This document shows positions 42,532 to 50,443 of a stretch of 64,000 nucleotides of DNA, piece after piece (position 1 is the first letter of the stretch; the number at the start of each line of letters is the position of its first letter). The stretch covers positions 176,001 to 240,000 of the forward strand of contig NZ_BLAF01000009.1 of the NCBI RefSeq assembly GCF_009687885.1, in the 5' to 3' direction. Below the pieces are notes generated by a model, which was not told the DNA's origin, made no database searches, and was given only the letters and a program-made list of their open reading frames with translations. Both the position numbers and the translations under genes were made by a program. The DNA is from Acrocarpospora pleiomorpha (lineage in GTDB: Bacteria; Actinomycetota; Actinomycetes; Streptosporangiales; Streptosporangiaceae).

Positions 42532-43935
42532 TTATCTGACGACGACGGTCGTCAGAGAACGCGGCTGCAGGGTCACTGGCCGGTGGCCGTGCTTGCCGGG
42601 CAGGACGGTCGGAGCCAGCGAGTTTCCACCATCGGTCAGGTAGAGGGTGGCCTTGCCGGACTTCGTCTTGAGGGTGGTGCTCACCGCGGCCGTCCCGGTG
42701 TTCAGGATCTCGACCACCTCGGAGCCGTCCTTGTTGCGGAACGCCGACACCCGCAGCGCCGGGTCGCTCGCCGTGATCCCGAGCCGCACCGCGTCCGGCC
42801 GGATGAACCTGCTGTACGCGGCCAGCGCCCACAGCCGCTTGGACACGGAGTAGGTCTGGTTGGGCACGTCCACCTGCAGCAGCGCCCGGGTCGCCCCGCG
42901 CGAGGCCCCGAACCAGTAGACGTAGGCGGAGGCGTTGCCCAGCGTCATCGCGTCATGGATGGCGGAGGCGATGGTGAACCCGTCCCAGCCGCCGCCGTCG
43001 TCCCACGCCTCGTTCCAGGTGTCGCCGTTCGGGTTCCACTCCGACATCCACACCGGCCGGTTCGTCGGCAGCGGCGCGTCCACCGGGCTGGCGTAGGTGT
43101 GGCCCGCGTGCACGTCCACGTAGCGCCGCGCCACCGGGTCGGCCTCGATCGCCGCCGTGTACGCCTTGGACTCGTTCCACCCGAAGGAGTCGCAGCAGAC
43201 CAGGTTGAGCCCGGCCTGGCGGGCGTACGGACCCATCACCCGGACCATCTCGGCCGCCTGGGCGGGGGTGAAGCGCATGGAGGCGTAGACGGCCGTCCAG
43301 TCGGGCTCGTTGGTGAACCCGATGTCGGTGATCTTGATGCCCTCCTGCTTGTAGAACTTCGCGTACTGGACCAGGTATTTGGCGTAGGCCGTGCGCCAGT
43401 CGCCGCCGGCGCAGGTCACCCCGGTCAGGCCGCACAGGCTGCCACCGTTGCTGTCGGAGCCGTTGTCCTTCATGTAGCCGGGCGCGCTCCAGGCGTCGGC
43501 GTAGAAGCGTTTCACGCCGTAACGCTTGGCTTCCTTGGCCAGCCAGACCTGGCCGCCGTCCTTGCCATCCCAGACATAGTTCGGTGTCGCATTGGGCCCG
43601 CCGGGGTCGACCGGCTGGATCGATTCCATCAGGTCATAAGGGCTGCCGGTCGGCGAGGAGCCGATGCCGAGCCGCAGGATGCTGACTCCCGCGCCCTTCT
43701 CCCTGCTCAGCCAGAGGTCGAGGATCTCGCGCTGCTGCTGCGGGGAGAGCTGCTCGATGAGCTCCATCCGGCGGAACGCCTGCGAGATTCCGAATCCATC
43801 GATCTTCTGATGAACCGTTCGGTAGTCGACCTCGATCCTGGATCCATGGGAAGCGCTTTCCGCACCGGCGGGCGTGAACCCCGCCAAGGGTAAAGCCAGG
43901 ATCGGAACGAGTAGTGCCTTGTGACGTCGCGACAT
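42532..43935 (-). CDS. Secreted GH30 glycosidase, probable (glucurono)xylanase
   Basis: 467 residues with a signal peptide (LLVPILALPLAGFTPAGA). TIM barrel with the GH30 opening IDGFGISQAFRRMELI, ILRLGIGSSPTGSPYDLMES, acid/base E210 in FTNEPDW and nucleophile E299 in WMSEWN, then the small beta domain typical of GH30 (VSAFRNKDGSEVVEILNTG). Its place beside a GH10 xylanase and sugar importer favours xylan over beta-1,6-glucan, but the substrate is inferred. The promoter region has the paired GAAASTTTC layout, the near copy only 18 bp from the ATG, so a bound repressor would block the ribosome site region as well. Confidence 0.9.
   Translation of the reverse strand: MSRRHKALLVPILALPLAGFTPAGAESASHGSRIEVDYRTVHQKIDGFGISQAFRRMELIEQLSPQQQREILDLWLSREKGAGVSILRLGIGSSPTGSPYDLMESIQPVDPGGPNATPNYVWDGKDGGQVWLAKEAKRYGVKRFYADAWSAPGYMKDNGSDSNGGSLCGLTGVTCAGGDWRTAYAKYLVQYAKFYKQEGIKITDIGFTNEPDWTAVYASMRFTPAQAAEMVRVMGPYARQAGLNLVCCDSFGWNESKAYTAAIEADPVARRYVDVHAGHTYASPVDAPLPTNRPVWMSEWNPNGDTWNEAWDDGGGWDGFTIASAIHDAMTLGNASAYVYWFGASRGATRALLQVDVPNQTYSVSKRLWALAAYSRFIRPDAVRLGITASDPALRVSAFRNKDGSEVVEILNTGTAAVSTTLKTKSGKATLYLTDGGNSLAPTVLPGKHGHRPVTLQPRSLTTVVVR
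43847..43861. promoter_or_regulatory. LacI-type box inside the GH30 signal-peptide region
   Basis: TGGGAAGCGCTTTCC, a near-palindrome centred on AAGCGCTT, about 75 bp into the GH30 gene. It looks like the site at 50336 in front of GH5. Position in coding sequence makes it uncertain. Confidence 0.3.
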
Positions 43936-43952
43936 GCGGAGACCCGCTTTCC

Positions 43953-43982
43953 GAAAGTTTCACAAGATTACCGAGACTTTTC
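43953..43982 (-). promoter_or_regulatory. Paired operator of GH30 (perfect plus weak site, 20 bp apart)
   Basis: GAAAGTTTC at 43953-43961 (perfect, nearer the gene) and the weaker CCGAGACTTTTCG block whose matching position is 43973, exactly 20 bp further. Both lie between the predicted -10 and the ATG. Confidence 0.65.
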
Positions 43983-43991
43983 GTGTCACGT

Positions 43992-44021
43992 AACGTAGAT
44001 GTTGCCGGTAAAGCGCGTCAA
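43992..44021 (-). promoter_or_regulatory. Probable sigma70-type promoter of GH30
   Basis: Minus strand: TTGACG (44021-44016), 18 bp, TACGTT (43997-43992). The paired operator starts about 10 bp downstream of the -10. Confidence 0.55.
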
Positions 44022-44085
44022 CCCGTGACGCGACGGACGGTAGGCCTCGCGCGCCAAGCTGCGGCCCTCGGGCTTCATGAGAGGT

Positions 44086-45816
44086 TCAGAGCGCCCAGCC
44101 GTACAGCCACGCGATGAAAATTATCCCGATTCCGGCGGGCAGGATGGTGATCGCGGGGGCGCGCAGCCGGAAGGCGGCCACGATCGACAGGGCGGCTGAG
44201 GCGACGGCGAGCAGGCCGTACCAGACGATCGCGGGGGGCACGCCGATGCCGATCGCGTTGGGGCCGCCCGCCATGCCGGTCAGGCTGAGGGCGGCGAGGC
44301 CGCCGAAGGCGAGGCCGGTGAGACCGGCCAGCGCGGTGTAGCCGCCGCCGCGGCGGACGGTCAGCCCGCCGCCCAGGAGTTGCACGGCGGCGGTCAGCAG
44401 GAACAGGCCCAGGGGCGCGAGCACCCAGGGCGCGCCCAGCGCCGTGTATCCGAGCAGGGTCAGATGCAGCTCGCCGGGCTTCAGATTCTCGTGCGGGCGC
44501 TGTCCCGCGTCGCAGGGTGTCGCCGCCGACGGATCGTTCAGGAACGCCCGCACGGTCTCCCGGCCGCAGTTGCTGGACAGGAACACGCCGTGGCCGACCC
44601 CGGCGAACTCGGCGAACCGCGCGTTCGGCAGGGTCTGGATCGCGGCTTTGGCCGCCTCCGGCGGGGTGGTCGGGTCGTACTGCCCGCCGAGCACGAGCAC
44701 CGGCGCCTCGGTGGTCGCGTTCTCCGGCCGGGAGCCGGCCAGCCGCCACTGCCCGCACACCGCGGCGTCCGCGGCCACGGTGATCAGGCGCTTGTCCGCG
44801 AAGGTGTTGGAGGGGGCCTCGTCCTGGCACTGCACCGCGTAGTACTCGCCCCACTCGTGGCTGGTGAGCCCGTCCCCGACCTGGTCCACCAGCGGGCGCA
44901 GCAGGGTGTAGTCGCCGTCGGCGAGGCCGTCCACCAGGGCGGGCACGATCGGCACCACGTCGGTCTCCATGAGCGCCTCGCCGATCAGCGTGGCCACGTC
45001 GTCGCCGGTCAGCCGGACCTCGACCGGGGCCTGGGTGACCGGGTCCCGGATCTCCATCGTGGCCGGGACGCGGTTCAGCCGGGCGACCATCGCGTCGAAC
45101 CGGTCGGTGACGCCGAGCTTGGCGATCGACCCGCGCAGCGACGGCACGGCCTGGTCATACCAGGGCGTGGACTCGGGCAGGTACGAGTCGAGCACCACGC
45201 TGCGGGTGCCCTCCGGGTCCATGGCGGCGGCCAGCAGCATCGCCCGGGTCGAGTAGCTGATCCCGAGCAGGTTCCACTCGGGGTAGCCGAGGGAGTGGCG
45301 GAGGTCCACGATGTCGGCCGCGATCTCGCGCGTGCGGTAGCCCCTCAGGTCGGCGGTGAGCCGGGCCCGGCAGGTCGCCGCGGCCACCGACACCTCGTCC
45401 GCGCGCGAAGCTTTCAGACCGGCCACGATTCCGGTGGCAATTTCCGGACACGCCAGCCGGGGCTCGGAATAGCGCCCGCCGCGCTGTTCGATCACGATGA
45501 CATCCCGGCCGGGGGCGAGGTCGGCCAGCGTGCCGATCAACGGCAGGGCGGCGGAGCCGGGGCCGCCGGTCGCGAAGACCAGGGGGTCGGGCTGGTCGCC
45601 GCCCGCACGGCGTACGGCGAAGCCGACCTTGACGGTGGCGCTGCCGAAGACGTCCCTGCGCTCGGGCACCAGCATGAAGCCGCAGGTCGTGCCGGTCGGC
45701 ACTGAGACAGGACACGGTCGGTCCTCAATGCCGCCGTCGGCGTGGGCCGGGCCGGGTAGGCCAAGCGAACCGATGACCGCGAGGGTCACGGTCAAGAGCG
45801 TCGTCCACTGGCGCAC
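44086..45816 (-). CDS. Membrane-anchored TAP-like alpha/beta hydrolase (peptidase)
   Basis: 576 residues from GTG 45816, which has GAGG eight bases upstream; the longer frame is not needed. Signal peptide (TLAVIGSLGLPGPAHA), then a tripeptidyl-aminopeptidase-type hydrolase: VFATGGPGSAA oxyanion loop, VIEQRGGRYSEPRLACPE, nucleophile in LLGISYSTRAM (GxSxS, where most relatives have GxSxG), Asp in LGGQYDPTTPPE and His in VGHGVF. Unlike soluble relatives it ends in about four membrane helices (GAPWVLAPLGLFLLTAAV; ALAGLTGLAFGGLAALSL; WYGLLAVASAALSIVAAF; LPAGIGIIFIAWLYG). It is divergent from the sugar importer; cleaves peptides or esters outside the cell. Confidence 0.85.
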   Translation of the reverse strand: MRQWTTLLTVTLAVIGSLGLPGPAHADGGIEDRPCPVSVPTGTTCGFMLVPERRDVFGSATVKVGFAVRRAGGDQPDPLVFATGGPGSAALPLIGTLADLAPGRDVIVIEQRGGRYSEPRLACPEIATGIVAGLKASRADEVSVAAATCRARLTADLRGYRTREIAADIVDLRHSLGYPEWNLLGISYSTRAMLLAAAMDPEGTRSVVLDSYLPESTPWYDQAVPSLRGSIAKLGVTDRFDAMVARLNRVPATMEIRDPVTQAPVEVRLTGDDVATLIGEALMETDVVPIVPALVDGLADGDYTLLRPLVDQVGDGLTSHEWGEYYAVQCQDEAPSNTFADKRLITVAADAAVCGQWRLAGSRPENATTEAPVLVLGGQYDPTTPPEAAKAAIQTLPNARFAEFAGVGHGVFLSSNCGRETVRAFLNDPSAATPCDAGQRPHENLKPGELHLTLLGYTALGAPWVLAPLGLFLLTAAVQLLGGGLTVRRGGGYTALAGLTGLAFGGLAALSLTGMAGGPNAIGIGVPPAIVWYGLLAVASAALSIVAAFRLRAPAITILPAGIGIIFIAWLYGWAL

Positions 45817-45937
45817 CGGTTCCGCCTCTACTGCCCAGATCCGTACTGATCGGATCTCTCGCGTCGACGTACGAGATTTCCGACGATCACGGCAGAACCC
45901 TAGCGTTCCCGGCCGAGTAACAGCTCCACAACGACCG

Positions 45938-45966
45938 TTGATCCCGTGGTAAAGCCGATGTAACCT
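45938..45966 (+). promoter_or_regulatory. Probable promoter of the sugar ABC operon
   Basis: TTGATC (45938-45943), 17 bp, TAACCT (45961-45966). The expected start point is near 45973, just before the paired operator. Confidence 0.5.
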
Positions 45967-45980
45967 CAGCGCCATCGATG

Positions 45981-46009
45981 GAAACTATCGGATAAATAAC
46001 GAAAGTTTC
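45981..46009 (+). promoter_or_regulatory. Paired operator of the sugar ABC operon (20 bp apart)
   Basis: GAAACTATC at 45981-45989 (one mismatch) and GAAAGTTTC at 46001-46009 (perfect), exactly 20 bp apart, downstream of the predicted -10 and about 75 bp before the ATG. Confidence 0.7.
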
Positions 46010-46084
46010 AGAGGCCGATCCCGTGGCGGCGGTCCGGACCCCGACCCCCTCGCCGCCGCGATAAGACGGAAGGGAACCACCAAT

Positions 46085-47377
46085 ATGTCGTTGACTCGAC
46101 GCGGAGTGGTCACACTGGCAGCGAGTGTGCTGCTCCTGGCGGGCTGTGGCTCATCGGGAGACGATGCGCCCGCGGCCAGTGGGAGCGCGGCGGCGCAGGA
46201 GAAAGTCACCGTGGAGTGGTGGCACATCCAGAACATCGAGCCCATGCAGCCGGTGTGGGACGCCATGGCCAAGGAGTACATGGCCGCGCACCCCAACGTC
46301 ACCATCAACATCACGGCACTTGAGAATGAAGCTTTCAAGGCCAAGATGACCACCGTGGCCCAGTCGGGCGAATCCCCTGACATCTACCAGACCTGGGGCG
46401 GCGGCGTGCTCCAGCAGCAGGCCGACGCGGGCATCGCCAAGGACATCACCGCGGACATCGCCTCCTGGGCCGACACCATCACGCCGGCCGCGGCCGCCGC
46501 GTACAAGCTGGGCGGCAAGACCTATGGCGTGCCGTACGACATCGGAATGGTGGGCTTCTGGTACAACAAGGCGCTGTTCGAGAAGGCGGGGATCACAGCG
46601 CCGCCGGCCACGTGGGGCGAGTTCATCGAGGACGTCAAGAAGTTGCAGGCGGCCGGGATCACGCCACTGTCACTCGCCGGTAAGGCGAAGTGGCCGGGCC
46701 ACTACTACTGGGCCTACCTGGCGATGCGGGTCGCCGGCCTGGACGCGCTCAAGCAGGCGGCGGCCACCAAGTCGTTCGAGAACCCCGACTTCGTCACGGC
46801 CGGGCAGAAGCTCAAGGAGCTCGCCGACCTCAAGCCGTTCCAGAACGGGTTCCTCGGCGCCAACTACGACACCCCCGACGGCCAGGCCGCGACCATGGGC
46901 AACGGCAAGGCCGCCATGGAGCTGATGGGCCAGTGGGCGCCCACCGTCCAGAAGGACACCTCCAAGGACCTCGGCGACGACCTCGGCTTCTTCCCGTTCC
47001 CGATGGTCGAGGGCGGCAAGGGCGCGGCCACCGACGCGTTCGGCGGTGGCGGCGGCTTCGCGGTCGGCGCGGACGCGCCCCCGGCGGCGGTGGACTTCCT
47101 GAAGTTCATCCTGTCCCCGGAGAACCACCGCAAGGAGATCGGCACCGGCGCGATCCTCCCGGTCATCAAGGGCACCGAGGACGCGGTGTCCAACCCGCGC
47201 GGCAAGATGGTGGCCGAGACGCTGGCCGCGGCGACCGACTTCCAGCTCTACCTCGACCAGGCCTACCCGCCGGCGGTCGGCCAGCAGGTCAACGACAGCG
47301 TGGCCGAGCTCATCGCGGGCACGAAGAGCCCCGAAGAGGTCGTCAAGGCCATCACCGAGACCGCTCAGTCGGAGTAA
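46085..47377 (+). CDS. Sugar ABC transporter substrate-binding lipoprotein
   Basis: 430 residues. Lipoprotein signal with lipobox LLAGC (Cys near 20) after an RR pair (SLTRRGVVTLAAS). Type I extracellular solute-binding fold (SBP_bac_1): VTVEWWHIQNIEPMQPVWDA, PDIYQTWGGGVLQQ, VPYDIGMVGFWYNKALF. The Trp-rich pocket suits an oligosaccharide. First gene of a three-gene importer with two permeases and no ATPase; actinomycetes commonly use a shared MsiK-type ATPase for such systems. The LacI-type paired operator in front suggests induction by the imported sugar, probably xylo-oligosaccharide. Confidence 0.93.
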   Translation: MSLTRRGVVTLAASVLLLAGCGSSGDDAPAASGSAAAQEKVTVEWWHIQNIEPMQPVWDAMAKEYMAAHPNVTINITALENEAFKAKMTTVAQSGESPDIYQTWGGGVLQQQADAGIAKDITADIASWADTITPAAAAAYKLGGKTYGVPYDIGMVGFWYNKALFEKAGITAPPATWGEFIEDVKKLQAAGITPLSLAGKAKWPGHYYWAYLAMRVAGLDALKQAAATKSFENPDFVTAGQKLKELADLKPFQNGFLGANYDTPDGQAATMGNGKAAMELMGQWAPTVQKDTSKDLGDDLGFFPFPMVEGGKGAATDAFGGGGGFAVGADAPPAAVDFLKFILSPENHRKEIGTGAILPVIKGTEDAVSNPRGKMVAETLAAATDFQLYLDQAYPPAVGQQVNDSVAELIAGTKSPEEVVKAITETAQSE

Positions 47378-47384
47378 CGGCGTA

Positions 47385-48422
47385 GTGGCTACGACGAAAG
47401 GGCCGGAGGGCACGACCTCGCCTCCGGCCCCTCCCCGAGAGCGGCCGCGTCGCGCGGCCGCCTCGTCACCCCCTCTCGGCGGCCGATCGGCGGCGGGCGG
47501 TTCGCCCGCCGCCCGTCGGCGTCGCACCTGGGTGACGATCGTCCTGTTCCTGCTGCCCGGAATCGTGCTGTTCGGCCTGCTGGTGCTGGTGCCGACCCTG
47601 CTCGCGATGTACTCCAGCTTCTTCAAGTGGAACGGCTTCGGGCTGTTCCCGACGAACTTCATCGGCCTGGACAACTACACCCGGCTGCTGGAGGACGAGA
47701 TCTTCCTCGGCGACCTCGGGCGCGGGCTGATCCTGATCCTGCTCGCGCTGTTCATCCAGCTGCCGCTGTCGCTGGCCATCGCGCTGCTGCTCAACCAGAA
47801 GATGCGCGGGCGGGCGTTCTACCGGCTGGTCTTCTTCATGCCGTACGTGCTGTCCGAGGTCATCACGGCCGTGCTGTTCACCATGATCCTCTCGCCCGAG
47901 CGCGGCCTGGCCAACGAGCTGCTGGGCGCGATCGGCCTGGAGGAGCTGGAGTCCACCTTCCTGTCCGAGCCGTCCACTGTCATGTACTCCCTGTTCATCG
48001 TGATGACCTGGAAGTACTTCGGGTTCCACATGATCTTGTACTTGGCCGGCAGGCAGTCCATCCCGAACGAGCTGACCGAGGCGGCGCAGATCGACGGCGC
48101 CGGCGCCTGGAAGGTGTTCCGCTACGTCACGCTCCCGCTGCTCGGCCCCACCATCCGGATCACCATCTTCCTGTCGGTGATCTACACCGTCCAGCTGTTC
48201 GACCTGGTCTACGTGCTCACCGGCGGCGGTCCCGTGCACGCCTCCGAGACGCTGGGCGTGACCATGTACGAGTTCGGCTTCAAACGTTTCCAGGTCGGCT
48301 ACGCCAGCGCCCTCAGCGTCGTGATGTTCCTGCTGAGCCTCGTCTTCGCGCTCGGGTACCAGCGTTTCGTCATGCGCCGTGACACCGAAGGGGCCATCAC
48401 CAACATGCGAGCCGCCCGATGA
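47385..48422 (+). CDS. Sugar ABC transporter permease (MalF-type)
   Basis: 345 residues, GTG start 7 bp after the binding protein. A Pro/Arg/Ala-rich cytosolic leader of about 45 residues, then six helices (TIVLFLLPGIVLFGLLVLVP; LGRGLILILLALFIQLPLSLAIAL; LVFFMPYVLSEVITAVLFTM and more). The EAA loop is TEAAQIDGAGAWKVFRYVTL followed by PLLGPTI, which contacts the ATPase. The last codons overlap the next permease as ATGA (48419-48422). Confidence 0.93.
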   Translation: MATTKGPEGTTSPPAPPRERPRRAAASSPPLGGRSAAGGSPAARRRRTWVTIVLFLLPGIVLFGLLVLVPTLLAMYSSFFKWNGFGLFPTNFIGLDNYTRLLEDEIFLGDLGRGLILILLALFIQLPLSLAIALLLNQKMRGRAFYRLVFFMPYVLSEVITAVLFTMILSPERGLANELLGAIGLEELESTFLSEPSTVMYSLFIVMTWKYFGFHMILYLAGRQSIPNELTEAAQIDGAGAWKVFRYVTLPLLGPTIRITIFLSVIYTVQLFDLVYVLTGGGPVHASETLGVTMYEFGFKRFQVGYASALSVVMFLLSLVFALGYQRFVMRRDTEGAITNMRAAR

Positions 48423-49270
48423 GCGTCCACGCGCGGGACAAACCCGCGATCAAGGTGGTCAAGCCGATCGCCCTGCAGGCCGTGGTGATCGTGATCGGCG
48501 TCTTCATCCTGATCCCGATCGCGTACGGCGTGCTGGGCGGCTTCAAGAACAACCAGCAGCTGTCCACGAACCCGATCGGCCTGCCCGACCCCTGGGTGCC
48601 GTCCAACTACACCGACGTGCTGGCCTCCGGCGACTTCTGGGTCCAGGTCTGGAACAGCTCGTTCATCGCGCTGGCCACCACGTTCGTCACGGTGGCGGTG
48701 GCGGCGCTGGCGGCGTTCGTGTTCGCCAGGTTCGCCTTCCGCGGCCGGGAGCTCCTGTTCACCGTCTTCGCGGCCGGGCTCATGTTCCCGTTCGCGGTGG
48801 CGATCCTGCCGCTGTTCATCCTGCTGCGCTTCTTCGGCCTGCTGAACAACCCGCTGGGCGTGATCCTGCCGCAGGCCGCCTTCGGCCTGTCGCTGACGAT
48901 CATCATCCTGCGGCAGTTCTTCCGCTCGATCCCGGGCGAGATCGAGGAGGCGGCCACCCTGGACGGCTGCACCCCGTTCGGGTTCTTCTGGCGGATCCTG
49001 CTGCCGATGGCGCGCCCGGCGCTGGCCACCGTGTCGGTGCTGGCGATCGTGGGGAGCTGGAACAACTTCTTCCTGCCCCTGGTCGTCTTCAACGATCCCG
49101 GCCTGTGGACGCTGCCGGTCGGGGTGCAGCAGTTCCAGGGGCAGTACAGCTCGGACACGGCTCGCATCCTGGCCTACGTGGTCCTGGCGATGGTGCCGGC
49201 GCTCGCCTTCTACGCGGTCGCCGAGCGCCATCTCGTCGGCGGCCTCACCACGGGCGCGACGAAGGGATAG
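48419..49270 (+). CDS. Sugar ABC transporter permease (MalG-type)
   Basis: 283 residues, six helices; EAA loop EEAATLDGCTPFGFFWRILL then PMARPAL. ALQAVVIVIGVFILIPIAYG is the first helix and ARILAYVVLAMVPALAFYAV the last. Coupled to the MalF-type partner by ATGA. The gene end overlaps the 3' end of the convergent lacI gene by 26 bp, so transporter and regulator share a boundary with no terminator between them. Confidence 0.93.
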   Translation: MSVHARDKPAIKVVKPIALQAVVIVIGVFILIPIAYGVLGGFKNNQQLSTNPIGLPDPWVPSNYTDVLASGDFWVQVWNSSFIALATTFVTVAVAALAAFVFARFAFRGRELLFTVFAAGLMFPFAVAILPLFILLRFFGLLNNPLGVILPQAAFGLSLTIIILRQFFRSIPGEIEEAATLDGCTPFGFFWRILLPMARPALATVSVLAIVGSWNNFFLPLVVFNDPGLWTLPVGVQQFQGQYSSDTARILAYVVLAMVPALAFYAVAERHLVGGLTTGATKG

Positions 49271-50279
49271 GCGATGGCTGCGCCGTGCTTTCGCGGACCA
49301 CCAGGTCGGTCGCCAGCTCCACCCGCCGGGCCTCGGCGGACTCGCCGCGGCCCATCGCCAGCACCATCCGGGTGGCCAGGTCGGCCATGTCCTGGAGGGG
49401 CTGGCGGACGGTGGTGAGCGGCGGCCAGGCCGACCTGGCCAGCGGCAGGTCGTCGAAGCCGACCACGCTGAGGTCCGCGGGCACCCGCAGCCCCCGCTGC
49501 CGGGCCGCCTCGAAGACCCCGAACGCCTGCATGTCGCTTCCGGCGAAGATGGCGGTCGGCGGGTCGGGCAGGGACAGCAGCGCGTGACCCTGATCGTGGC
49601 CGGAGTCCACCAGGAAGTCGCCGTGCCGGATCAGCTCCGGCTCGACCGGCACGCCGGCGGTCTCCAGGGCCGCCCGGTAGCCGTCGATCCTGGCCCGGCT
49701 GCACAGCATGTCGCCGGGCCCGCCGATCATCCCGATCCGGCGGTGCCCGAGCTCCAGCAGATGGCGGGTGGCCGACAGGCCGCCGTGCCAGTTGGTGGCC
49801 CCCACCGAGGCGACGCCGTTGGCGGGCTCGCCCTCCGGGTCGACCACCACGAACGGCATCGAGCGGGCGCTCAGCTGGCCCTGCAGGCCGGTCGAGAGCC
49901 GCGAGGCGACGATGACGACGCCGTCGGTCCGGCGGGCGGCGATGCGCTCCAGCCAGTCCCGGCCAGGCCCGGCGTGGGTGTGCAGCACCGAGATGACCAC
50001 GCTGGCCTCGGCCTCGCGGGCGGCGGTCTCGGCGCCGCGCACGATCTCCATCGCCCACGGGCTCTCGATCTCGGCGAACACCAGGTCGATCAGCCCGACC
50101 GGGCCGTCGCCGGGGCTGACCCGGCGCTGATATCCGTGTTTGTGCAGCAGGCGTTCCACCCGCTGCCGCGTCTCTGGGGCGACTTCGGGACGGCCGTTGA
50201 TGACCTTGGAAACCGTGGGGACGGAAACGCCGGCCTCTTCGGCGATAACGGCGATAGTCACCCGCCTTTTCGATGGCAT
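49245..50279 (-). CDS. LacI-family transcriptional repressor of the polysaccharide locus
   Basis: About 344 residues from ATG 50279 (an ATG at 50291 would add four). LacI HTH and hinge: VTIAVIAEEAGVSVPTVSKV, then INGRPEVAPETRQRVERLLH. The periplasmic-binding-like sensor follows (DGVVIVASRLSTGLQGQL; ELGHRRIGMIGGP; PTAIFAGSDMQAFGVFEAAR; VVGFDDLPLARSAWPPLTTV). No strong Shine-Dalgarno for either start. A variant of the GAAASTTTC site sits 15 bp upstream, so it probably represses itself, and the same site precedes GH30, the importer and GH5, which mark its likely regulon. Inducer unknown, presumably a xylo- or gluco-oligosaccharide. Confidence 0.92.
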   Translation of the reverse strand: MPSKRRVTIAVIAEEAGVSVPTVSKVINGRPEVAPETRQRVERLLHKHGYQRRVSPGDGPVGLIDLVFAEIESPWAMEIVRGAETAAREAEASVVISVLHTHAGPGRDWLERIAARRTDGVVIVASRLSTGLQGQLSARSMPFVVVDPEGEPANGVASVGATNWHGGLSATRHLLELGHRRIGMIGGPGDMLCSRARIDGYRAALETAGVPVEPELIRHGDFLVDSGHDQGHALLSLPDPPTAIFAGSDMQAFGVFEAARQRGLRVPADLSVVGFDDLPLARSAWPPLTTVRQPLQDMADLATRMVLAMGRGESAEARRVELATDLVVRESTAQPSPIPSSRPW

Positions 50280-50293
50280 GGAACGGATCATAG

Positions 50294-50307
50294 CCGAAAA
50301 CTTTCGG
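50294..50307. promoter_or_regulatory. Variant operator in front of lacI
   Basis: CCGAAAACTTTCGG: CCGAAA and TTTCGG arms with one extra base in the middle relative to GAAA-S-TTTC. It touches the upstream ATG of lacI; suits autorepression. Confidence 0.6.
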
Positions 50308-50335
50308 TCCCGCTTCCCCAGGTCGGATAGGCATA

Positions 50336-50349
50336 TGGAAGCGCTCCCA
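50336..50349. promoter_or_regulatory. CebR-like box TGGAAGCGCTCCCA upstream of GH5
   Basis: Differs at one of 14 positions from TGGGAGCGCTCCCA, the site known for the Streptomyces cellobiose repressor CebR. It lies 7 bp before the predicted -35 of GH5, in the lacI/GH5 divergent gap. Confidence 0.55.
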
Positions 50350-50356
50350 CGAGCTG

Positions 50357-50386
50357 TTGACGTGTTACCTGCCTGGTATCTATTCT
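50357..50386 (+). promoter_or_regulatory. Probable promoter of GH5-GH10
   Basis: TTGACG (50357-50362), 18 bp, TATTCT (50381-50386). The paired operator begins 9 bp downstream. Confidence 0.55.
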
Positions 50387-50395
50387 GCGATTTGC

Positions 50396-50424
50396 GAAAT
50401 ATTCGGTTGATATCCGAAACTTTC
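50396..50424 (+). promoter_or_regulatory. Paired operator of GH5-GH10 (20 bp apart)
   Basis: GAAATATTC at 50396-50404 (weak) and GAAACTTTC at 50416-50424 (perfect), exactly 20 bp apart. The perfect site is the one nearer the gene, 19 bp before the ATG. Confidence 0.7.
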
Positions 50425-50443
50425 AGAGAGCTCAGGAGCGTCG

